DNA from: CAMAUF01 sp046152925
GTDB taxonomy: Bacteria; Chloroflexota; Dehalococcoidia; Tepidiformales; Tepidiformaceae
DNA: 6,043 bases
Reading direction: 5' to 3'
Assembly: GCA_046152925.1 (NCBI GenBank)
Contig: JBJXFX010000104.1
Coordinates: 1-6,043, forward strand
Part shown: positions 1-5,776 of the stretch, in pieces
Layout: each line of letters begins with the position of its first letter
Position numbering within the stretch: position 1 is the first letter of the stretch
Translations under genes and position numbers: made by a program
The notes under the pieces: generated by a model
What the model was told of the DNA's origin: nothing
Seen by the model: the letters and a program-made list of their open reading frames with translations, nothing else
Database searches by the model: none

Positions 1-1541
1 TGCTCGAAGTTCGCCTTGAACTTCGCCGCGATCATCCCGTGCGTCTCGTCGTATTCCTTCGCGTCCGCCCAGCACGCGCGGGGGTTGAGCAGCTTGTCAT
101 TCACGCCCGGCGCCGACGTTGGCACCTCGAACCCGAACACGGGGTCCTTCCGGAACGTCACTCCCCCCATCGCGTCGTTCAGCACCGCGCGGACCATCTG
201 GCGCGTCTCTTTGATCGCAATCCGCTTGCCCACGCCGAACCGGCCGCCGGTCCAACCCGTGTTAATCATCCAGACCTGGGCGCCCGTCATCTTCAGGCGT
301 TGCTCCAAGAGCTCCGCATAGACCGTCGGGTTCAACGCCATGAACGGCGCCCCAAAACAAGGGCTGAAGGTCGTCTCCGGGTCCTTGATGCCCATCTCGG
401 TGCCCGCGAGCTTGCAGGTGTAGCCGCTGAGGAAGTGGTACAGCGCCTGTTCCGTCGTCAGCCGCGCGATGGGCGGGAGCACGCCATAGGCGTCCGCCGT
501 CAGCAGGATGACATGCGCCGGATGCGGCGCGACCTGCTCCTCGTAGACATTCCGCAGTGACGCGAGCGGGTAGCTGCCCCGCGTGTTCTCCGTCACCGAA
601 TCGTTGTCGAGGTCCACGTCGCGCGTGTCCTCGTCGAAGATCACGTTCTCGAGGATCGTCCCGAACTCGCTCGTCTGCTCGAAGATGTCGGGCTCGGCGT
701 CCTTGGAGAGCCGGATCGTCTTCGCGTAACAGCCGCCTTCGATGTTGAAGATGCCCGTCTCGGTCCAGGCGTGCTCGTCGTCGCCGATCAACAGGCGCTC
801 CGGGTCCGTGCTCAAGGTCGTCTTGCCCGTCCCCGACAGGCCAAAAAAGAGCGCCGACTTGCCCGTCTTCGGGTCGACGTTCGCCGCGGAATGCAACGAG
901 AGCACGCCATCGAGCGGCAGGTAGTAGTTCATCGCCGTAAACACGGCCTTCTTCATCTCGCCGGCATACGCGGTGCCGGCAATCAGGATGACGCCTTCGG
1001 TCACGTTCAGCGCCACCACCGCGTCCGAGCGGATCCCGTCGTCGACCCCCTCCAGATGCAGGAACGGGCAGTGGATGATCGTGATGTCCGGCACGCTCGC
1101 ATGCGGCCGTGGCGAAGACGGGATGAACATCGTCCGCGCGAACAGCGAGTGGTACGCCTGTTCCGTGATCACGCGGACCGACTTCCGGTGGTCGGGGTCC
1201 TGCGCCACGACGCAATCCTGCAGGTAGAGCTGCTTGTCCTTGAGGTACTCGACCGCCTTCGCCCGCAGCCGCTCGTACGTGTCCACAGTCAGGGCTTGGT
1301 TGTGCGGACCCCACCAGACGTGCTCCGAAATCTCGGGCGTCTTGACCACGAACTTGTCCTTCGGGCTACGGCCGGTCCGCTCGCCGCTAAAGACCGCGAA
1401 CGTCCCGCCTTGGAGCAACTTGCCCTCGTGCCTGCGCACGGCGTGCTCATAGAGGACCGGGACGGAGAGGTTATGAAAGACCTCGGCAGCGTTCCCAAGG
1501 ATGACGCTGGCGACGGTCGTTGGCGCGGGGGAAAGGACCAT
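1..1541 (-). CDS. pckA: ATP-dependent phosphoenolpyruvate carboxykinase, 3' end cut by window edge
   Basis: Cytosolic gluconeogenic enzyme converting oxaloacetate plus ATP to phosphoenolpyruvate, CO2 and ADP. The frame is open from an ATG at 1541 to the left edge, giving 513 codons. The family is usually about 530-540 residues, so only some 20 residues seem to be missing. Visible motifs in order are GRSPKDK (residues 57-63), YAGEMKK before the active site, the kinase P-loop GLSGTGKTT (234-242), the metal/nucleotide motif IGDDEH (252-257) followed by FNIEGGCYAK, ENTR, and NTGWTGG near 427. These mark the ATP-type enzyme, not the GTP-type. The start was chosen because an in-frame TAG lies at 1583-1581 and MVLSPAPTTV gives a normal N-terminus; a GTG at 1574 is the only upstream alternative. 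The Shine-Dalgarno is weak. The gene is divergent from the GMC oxidoreductase gene and reads without interruption. Confidence 0.96.
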   Translation of the reverse strand, partial: MVLSPAPTTVASVILGNAAEVFHNLSVPVLYEHAVRRHEGKLLQGGTFAVFSGERTGRSPKDKFVVKTPEISEHVWWGPHNQALTVDTYERLRAKAVEYLKDKQLYLQDCVVAQDPDHRKSVRVITEQAYHSLFARTMFIPSSPRPHASVPDITIIHCPFLHLEGVDDGIRSDAVVALNVTEGVILIAGTAYAGEMKKAVFTAMNYYLPLDGVLSLHSAANVDPKTGKSALFFGLSGTGKTTLSTDPERLLIGDDEHAWTETGIFNIEGGCYAKTIRLSKDAEPDIFEQTSEFGTILENVIFDEDTRDVDLDNDSVTENTRGSYPLASLRNVYEEQVAPHPAHVILLTADAYGVLPPIARLTTEQALYHFLSGYTCKLAGTEMGIKDPETTFSPCFGAPFMALNPTVYAELLEQRLKMTGAQVWMINTGWTGGRFGVGKRIAIKETRQMVRAVLNDAMGGVTFRKDPVFGFEVPTSAPGVNDKLLNPRACWADAKEYDETHGMIAAKFKANFE

Positions 1542-1577
1542 GGACGGCTGCTTCCGGGGCAGGTTGCCCGGCACATC

Positions 1578-1606
1578 AGCCTACGCGAGACCGGCGGTTC
1601 TGTGAA
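1578..1606 (-). promoter_or_regulatory. Candidate pckA promoter
   Basis: Reading the minus strand, TTCACA (1606-1601) matches the sigma-70 -35 consensus at five of six bases. It is followed after exactly 17 bp by TAGGCT (1583-1578), which keeps the conserved first two T-A positions and the final T of a -10 box. Transcription would start near 1571, leaving a leader of about 30 nt before the pckA ATG. The inference is from spacing and consensus only. Confidence 0.45.
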
Positions 1607-1607
1607 T

Positions 1608-1632
1608 ACCACGCCTGGCTGACCACGCCTGG
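1608..1632. repeat. 11-bp direct repeat beside the pckA -35 box
   Basis: ACCACGCCTGG occurs perfectly twice, at 1608-1618 and 1622-1632, with a 14-bp period. On the minus strand the copies lie directly upstream of the candidate pckA -35 hexamer, one base from it. This is where an activator or overlapping repressor would bind. The same intergenic region serves the divergent GMC gene, so it could affect both. No regulator is identified. Confidence 0.5.
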
Positions 1633-1724
1633 AATCGATGGCTCGTCATCACGGGATAAATGGGTCGATCACGGAGATCCGCTCGCTCGCCGCCATCCGA
1701 GCGGCTTTTCGGGCCGTGGATGCG

Positions 1725-1730
1725 TAGAAT
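1725..1730 (+). promoter_or_regulatory. Candidate -10 box for the GMC oxidoreductase gene (possible leaderless start)
   Basis: TAGAAT matches the -10 consensus at five of six positions and ends 8 nt before the ATG at 1739, so the transcript would begin at or just before the start codon. No convincing Shine-Dalgarno precedes this ATG, which fits leaderless translation. No good -35 box is visible at the right spacing. Confidence 0.35.
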
Positions 1731-1738
1731 CCGCCTCC

Positions 1739-3175
1739 ATGGAATACGACGACATTATCGTCGGCGCCGGCTCCGCGGGCGCCGTGATCGCCGCCCGCCT
1801 CAGCGAAGACCCTGCCCGCTCCGTCCTCCTCCTCGAAGCTGGCCCCGACTACACCAGCGTCGAAGCGATGCCGAACGACCTCCTCAAGCCCTGGGTCTCC
1901 TGGCAAGACCACGACTGGGGCTTTCGCGCCGAAGCGGTCCCCGGCCGCGAAATCCGCCTCCATCGGGGCAAGGTGGTTGGCGGGTCCTCCGCCGTGAACG
2001 GCACCATCGCCCTTCGCGGCGTCCCCAGCGACTTTGCCGACTGGGTCGCGCTCGGCTGCGACGAGTGGTCGTACGAGCAGGTCCTGCCTTACTACCGCCG
2101 CCTCGAAGCTGACCCCGAAGGCGGTGACTTCCACGGCGCTAGCGGCCCCGTCCCGATCGAACGCCCCACCCGCGAGCAATGGCAGCCAATCCAGCGCGCG
2201 TTCCACGACGCCTGCCTCACCGCTGGCTTCCCCGCCTCCTGGGATCAGAATCTTCCTGAGGAGACGGGCGTCGGCCCATGGCCCCGCAACCGCGCCGACG
2301 GCAACCGCATCTCGACGAACATCGCCTACCTCCTCCCGAACCGCGGCCGCCTCAACCTCACGATCCGCTCCGGCGTCCTCGTCAACCGCATCGTCTTCGA
2401 CGGGAAACGCGCCACCGGCGTCGAGGTCATCTCCGGCGGCGAAACACAGCGCGTCACCGGAAGGCGCATCACCGTTTCCGCTGGCGCGCTCCAGTCGCCC
2501 GCGATCCTCCTCCGCTCCGGCGTCCAGGCCCTCGCCAAAGACGGCGTCGAGCACGACCCCTCGGTCGTCACCGAAATCGGTCTCCGCTACACCGCGACCG
2601 GCTCCGACCAGTTCAACGACATGCAGGTCGCCTGCTCCACCGTGTTCGACCCCGACCAGGTCCGCGGGCTCAGCGAACTCCCGCGCGCAGTACGCAGCTT
2701 CGGCGTCGGCGCCGTCATCCAGCGAACGAAGGGCCGCGGCCGGCTCACCCTCCGAAGCACCGACCCCGCCGAGCAGCCGCAGCTCGACATGCACTACCTC
2801 AGCCACCCCGACGACGTCCAGCGCATGAAAGAGGGCCTCCGCCTCAGTTGGAAGCTCATGCACGGGCCGGAGCTTTCGCCCCACATCGGTCAGCTCATCG
2901 CGCCCACCCAAGAGGTCATCGACGACGACGCCAAGCTGGAGGAGTACCTGCGGGCGACGGCAAGCACGCACTGGCACGTCTGCGGCACCTGCCGAATGGG
3001 CCAACCGGGCGACCCGGCCGCCGTGGTCGATCAACGCGGCCGCGTCCTCGGGCTCGAAAGCCTCCGTATCGCCGACGCATCGGTGATGCCCGACATCGTC
3101 TCCTGCAACACCAACCTGACGTCGATCATGATCGGCGAGCGCGTCGCGGAATGGATGCAGGACGAGCGACCGTAA
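1739..3175 (+). CDS. GMC-family FAD-dependent oxidoreductase (choline dehydrogenase-like), internally short
   Basis: Flavoprotein of the glucose-methanol-choline family, probably oxidising an alcohol; the substrate is unknown. The product has 478 residues. It shows the FAD dinucleotide motif GAGSAG (9-14), ribose-binding LLLEAG (30-35), the first GMC signature GKVVGGSSAVNG (77-88), most of the second signature SAGALQSPAILLRSGV (247-262), and the active-site pair H413 (before GTCRMG) and N457 (NTN). The pair is 44 residues apart, as in choline oxidase and aryl-alcohol oxidase. ATG 1739 was chosen because the flavin motif starts immediately after it; the in-frame extension back to 1520 overlaps pckA. 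Right after SGV the usual G-x-G-P...GVG-x-NL-x-DH segment is absent, and the protein is about 50 residues shorter than typical members. The overall pattern recalls mycofactocin-associated GMC proteins, but no mycofactocin gene is in view, so that is tentative. No signal peptide is seen. Confidence 0.93.
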   Translation: MEYDDIIVGAGSAGAVIAARLSEDPARSVLLLEAGPDYTSVEAMPNDLLKPWVSWQDHDWGFRAEAVPGREIRLHRGKVVGGSSAVNGTIALRGVPSDFADWVALGCDEWSYEQVLPYYRRLEADPEGGDFHGASGPVPIERPTREQWQPIQRAFHDACLTAGFPASWDQNLPEETGVGPWPRNRADGNRISTNIAYLLPNRGRLNLTIRSGVLVNRIVFDGKRATGVEVISGGETQRVTGRRITVSAGALQSPAILLRSGVQALAKDGVEHDPSVVTEIGLRYTATGSDQFNDMQVACSTVFDPDQVRGLSELPRAVRSFGVGAVIQRTKGRGRLTLRSTDPAEQPQLDMHYLSHPDDVQRMKEGLRLSWKLMHGPELSPHIGQLIAPTQEVIDDDAKLEEYLRATASTHWHVCGTCRMGQPGDPAAVVDQRGRVLGLESLRIADASVMPDIVSCNTNLTSIMIGERVAEWMQDERP

Positions 3176-3181
3176 AGCCGG

Positions 3182-3210
3182 TTGACACGGCCCTCATGCG
3201 GGCCAACGAT
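3182..3210 (+). promoter_or_regulatory. Candidate promoter with palindrome in its spacer, upstream of the ferritin-like gene
   Basis: A perfect -35 consensus TTGACA lies at 3182-3187. A weak -10 match AACGAT lies at 3205-3210 after 17 bp. The spacer is nearly filled by the inverted repeat GGCCC-tcatgc-GGGCC (3189-3204). A start near 3217 would leave a leader of about 26 nt containing the GAGG ribosome-binding site of the next gene. There is no T-run, so the inverted repeat is a poor terminator for the GMC gene. The poor -10 box keeps confidence low. Confidence 0.28.
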
Positions 3211-3242
3211 GGCGCTCCACACTTCCTCGCGAGGTTATTGCC

Positions 3243-3815
3243 ATGCCAGAAAAGCCGTCCTACCTCGGTCTCCTGAACGCCATCTCACTCGGCGAAAGCG
3301 GCGCCGGCGTCTACCTTCGCGCCTGGGCCGACGCCACGCCCGACGAAGAGCTGGCCGCCACCCTGCGCTGCGTCGCCGCCCGCGAGACGAGCCACGGCGA
3401 CGTCTTCTGCCGCCGCATCTCCGAGCTCGGCTTCTCGCTGCTCCAGAAGCCCGACCCGGGCGCAGCCCAGCGCGTCGCCAAGTACGGCAACCCGAAGGTC
3501 AGCGACCTTGAGAAAATGGGCCCGGAGCGCGCCAACGAGAAAGACCCGTTCGTCGACATCGACCGCCAGCTCAAAGACGGCATCTTCGACCCCCTAACGG
3601 CGAAGATGATGACCTGGTACATCGCCGAAGAGCGCGATAGCGGCGATCTGCTCCGGTCGGCCTACGCGAAGGCCCGCGCCAAGTGCGCCAACGGCTCCTC
3701 GACGGCCGCCGTCGCCACCGCGCCCGCCTCCACCGACACCCAAGCGATCATCGACTGCATGACCCAAGGCTTCGCCCGCCTGGAAAAGTCGCTCGGGAAG
3801 CGCAAGAAGAAGTAG
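3243..3815 (+). CDS. Hypothetical helical protein with ferritin-like (di-iron) motifs
   Basis: Protein of 190 residues, predicted soluble and largely helical. Candidate metal ligands are E18 (LGESGAG), E48-x-x-H51 (RETSHGD) and E129-x-x-D132 (IAEERDSG), each in a helical context like rubrerythrin or ferritin-like four-helix bundles. A fourth ligand helix is not obvious, so di-iron binding is inferred and not shown. After about residue 145 comes an Ala/Ser/Thr-rich linker, then a short helix and a lysine-rich tail (KRKKK). The start is supported by GAGG at 3231-3234, 8 nt before the ATG. The gene lies 67 bp downstream of the GMC oxidoreductase gene on the same strand, so the two may be co-transcribed, and an electron-transfer or peroxide-handling role beside a flavin oxidase is a reasonable guess. 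It ends 10 bp from the convergent DUF3226 pseudogene, with no hairpin terminator visible between them. Confidence 0.72.
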   Translation: MPEKPSYLGLLNAISLGESGAGVYLRAWADATPDEELAATLRCVAARETSHGDVFCRRISELGFSLLQKPDPGAAQRVAKYGNPKVSDLEKMGPERANEKDPFVDIDRQLKDGIFDPLTAKMMTWYIAEERDSGDLLRSAYAKARAKCANGSSTAAVATAPASTDTQAIIDCMTQGFARLEKSLGKRKKK

Positions 3816-3825
3816 AGCGGGCGGG

Positions 3826-4443
3826 TTATGCGTTGGGCTCGTCAAACAGCGTCTGCCGCAGCCAGTCGACGAACGGCTGCGCTGCCGCGATGTTGCCGAA
3901 GTAGTTCGCGCCGACTGCGCGTCCATAGGGGAAGCCGGGCTCCTTCTGGACTGCGAGCCAGCTGCGCACCCGCGCTTTGACCTCATGACGATCCTCGAAG
4001 AGGCGCGGGGCCGGGATCGACGCTACGTACTCTCGTGCCCTCACCAAGAGTTCATCGTCCATGGGGATGAGCGATTCCAAGAAGTCCTCGAGCTGGCCTT
4101 TGTTCATGTTGTCCGGCATGAGCCAGACGCCAACCACCATTCCGGGAAAGCGCTGAACCGTCGGGAACTGCGCATCAAGCCGGATCCCCGCCTGCTCGAA
4201 AGCCCTCCGCATCTCTCTCTACCGCTGGGCGGGATCTTGGTCAGCGTCCAAGACGATTGCCAGGCGAGCGCCGGCGACTGCGTTGAAGATCTCCGCTGTG
4301 GTCGCTTCGAGAAGATCGCTAACGTTCGACACGTTCGGCACAAAGCCGCTCGGGAGATCGATCTCCAGCCCGAGCTTCGAGGCTACGTGGTGGACCACAT
4401 GCATGTCGTCGGTGCCCTCGACCAGCACTCGCCGGAGGCTCAT
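3826..4443 (-). pseudogene. DUF3226 / TOPRIM-like protein gene interrupted by an in-frame amber codon
   Basis: The frame from ATG 4443 to the TAA at 3828-3826 spans 206 codons and contains one internal TAG at 4221-4219 (codon 75). The two halves are in the same frame and join into a complete family-like protein. TOPRIM-type acidic positions are E9 (VEGTDD) and D66-x-D68 (VLDADQD). The C-terminal half carries VGVWLMPDN (104-112), GQLEDFLE (116-123) and a closing FVDWLRQTLF. The stop follows DADQDPAQR, where relatives as I recall them usually continue with Trp, so a TGG to TAG change is the simplest cause. The ATG overlaps the stop of the upstream ATPase gene as ATGA, indicating translational coupling. 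The ATG at 4212 could restart translation of the C-terminal half, but the TOPRIM glutamate would be lost. A suppressed stop or a base-call error cannot be excluded. Confidence 0.85.
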
Positions 4444-5588
4444 CGGACTTCGATGCCGTATTTCACGACGGCCGCCTGATTCTTCTCGTCCATCTCGACC
4501 GCCCTGGCAGACCCGCTGCGCGTGTCCAATCGAATGACGCGCCCTTCAAGCTCAGACTTCGCGGCCACACCGACGAACGCCTCAAGGCACTCTTGGGAGT
4601 GCGTCGTCGCAAACACCTGGACTCCCGACTGAGCCGCCGCCGCGAAAATGAACTCCCAGATGGACTCAAGGACCGTGTGATGAAGCCCGTTCTCTATCTC
4701 GTCGATCAGCAAAGGGACACTGCGGGCGGCACCGCTTGATGAGACAGGGTCCTCGTCCTCGTCTGGAGCCGCCGCCGCTTCGATTCCCATCGCAATCTGG
4801 AAGGCCCGCACGGCGCCGCCGCCAAGGGTTTTCAACGGCACCGGCCGGTGCTGGCCTTCAACCGTCACCATCGCCATCCGCCTGCCCTTGGAATCCTTGG
4901 CCACCACACCATATGAAGGGCTTTAACACCTGGGGCTATGAGCCGCAGCGCATTGAGGACCTGCGCCTCATCAGCACGCAGCAGCACCTGATCCCACTGA
5001 TCGGCCAGCCCGCCGGGCTCCATCGCGCCTAGAGCCCCTACCAGGACGCCGCCCCGCCGTAGCCCCGCATCAGGGCGAACAGGCAGCAGGCCCATGTAGT
5101 CCGCGGGTACCAATTCTTCCGACTCGCCTCGGGCGACTCCGAGGCCAACACTCGCGGCAGGGCTTGACGATTCCAGCCACTGCGGCCATCGCGGGAGTCC
5201 GAGCGGCTCGCGTGGCCCGAGAGTGGTTCTGGCTTCGAGCCGAACGAGGCGCAAGGTGAGGGACAAGACACCGTCCGAGAGGGTGGCTGTTTTCACCGTG
5301 CGCCCGCGCCCATGGAAAAGAGCCTCGATTCGAGGTGCACCTTCGCGCCCCTCCGGGACTGCATAGTCGGGAAAGGGCCCACGTAGGGACGGGGCCACCT
5401 CATCCCGAGAACGCAGAAGATCTTGGATGAACCCACCGGGTCCACGCTCCCGTACAGCCGAATCGCTTCCAGCAGTGGGCGGTCTTGCCCGCCCCGTTTT
5501 TCCCCAAGATCAGGTTCACGTGCCCGAAGTGCTTGATGTCCAAGTCCTCGAACGGCCCGAACCCCTGGACACGGAAGCTCTCCAACAT
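4440..5588 (-). pseudogene. OLD/AAA15-type AAA ATPase gene broken by three frame changes
   Basis: The remnant reads as one ATPase of about 380 residues spread over three frames. The N-terminus MLESFRVQGFGPFEDLDI leads to Walker A GKNGAGKT (29-36). The frame changes near 5477, and LLEAIRLYGSV follows. It changes again near 5437, and GGFIQDLLRSRDEV begins a long middle part (LFHGRG, DQWDQV, ALRLIAPGVKAL). It changes a third time near 4908, and the last part carries LKTLGGGAVRAF (ABC-like signature), LLIDEIENGLHH (Walker B; DE codons 4703-4698) and TTHSQE (H-loop; His codon 4601-4599). This is the single-ATPase architecture of OLD, AAA15 and RloA-like proteins. Each change is of the same class (one base lost or two gained), and together they restore the original frame. 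The signature reads LGGG where LGDG is usual. The downstream partner overlaps by ATGA. One 60-base line in this cassette (4021-4080) is 33/60 GC, against 41/60 in a GMC line (2041-2100), which weakly suggests different origin. Confidence 0.85.
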
Positions 5589-5594
5589 CCCTCG

Positions 5595-5600
5595 ATCCTA
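5595..5600 (-). promoter_or_regulatory. Candidate -10 box for the ATPase cassette (possible leaderless start)
   Basis: Minus-strand TAGGAT (5600-5595) matches the -10 consensus at four of six positions. Its spacing puts the transcription start on the A of the ATG at 5588. GAGGG sits directly against the ATG with no spacer, too close to act as a normal Shine-Dalgarno. No strong -35 box is seen. Confidence 0.3.
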
Positions 5601-5614
5601 CACCAACGACCGGG

Positions 5615-5656
5615 GCTCCGAAGACGGCGCTGGGCCCGAAGGACGCCCTTCGGAGC
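5615..5656. repeat. Overlapping inverted repeats upstream of the ATPase pseudogene
   Basis: GCTCCGAAG (5615-5623) is perfectly complementary to CTTCGGAGC (5648-5656), a 9-bp stem. Inside it, CCGAAGG (5636-5642) pairs with CCTTCGG (5647-5653) to form a 7-bp stem with a 4-nt loop. Both use the same right arm, so the two structures exclude each other. The element lies between the SDR stop and the ATPase start, with no T-run after either stem on either strand. It may be an operator, an attenuator or a weak transcription end for the SDR gene. Confidence 0.5.
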
Positions 5657-5735
5657 GCCTGGTCGTGCCGCGAGGCTCCTCCCTCGGCGACGGCCCCGTC
5701 ACTGCCGTTCCGGGCTCTGACCAAGCAACGCCCAC

Positions 5736-5763
5736 TCATGCCTCATGCCTCGTCGCTCATGCC
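5736..5763. repeat. Degenerate heptanucleotide tandem repeat
   Basis: Four consecutive 7-bp units run TCATGCC, TCATGCC, TCGTCGC, TCATGCC, three of them identical. The array starts 13 bp beyond the SDR stop codon, in the intergenic region before the ATPase pseudogene. It is too short to call a satellite, but such arrays can arise by slippage or as a fragment of a dispersed intergenic repeat family. Confidence 0.6.
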
Positions 5764-5776
5764 TCCCTCCCTGGCG

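Noticed and set aside
262..1622. Other long open frames overlapping pckA on both strands
   Set aside because: They are out-of-frame shadows of a well-recognised enzyme and carry no recognisable domain.
1520..1738. N-terminal extension of the GMC oxidoreductase to an upstream ATG at 1520
   Set aside because: It would overlap the divergent pckA start and its promoter. The flavin-binding motif begins right after ATG 1739, as expected for the family's N-terminus.
1649..3034. Long 461-codon open frame antisense to the GMC oxidoreductase gene
   Set aside because: Composition is low-complexity Ala/Gly/Val/Asp and mirrors the GC-rich codons of the real gene on the other strand. The sense frame has clear family motifs.
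3816..3825. Bidirectional terminator between the convergent ferritin-like gene and the DUF3226 pseudogene
   Set aside because: Only 10 bases separate the stop codons, and I see no inverted repeat with a T-run there.
4440..4907. Treating the ATPase fragments as separate small genes
   Set aside because: Each fragment holds only part of one ATPase, in the correct order on one strand, and none makes a complete domain.
4901..5486. Programmed ribosomal frameshifting to explain the three ATPase frame changes
   Set aside because: Three programmed shifts in one gene would be extraordinary, no slippery heptamer is evident at the sites, and the partner gene also carries a nonsense codon.
5671..5700. 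Short palindromes CGAGG-ctcctc-CCTCG and GACGG-cc-CCGTC downstream of the SDR gene as a terminator
   Set aside because: Stems are only 5 bp, one loop is just 2 nt, and no T-run follows on either strand. Such matches are common in GC-rich DNA.
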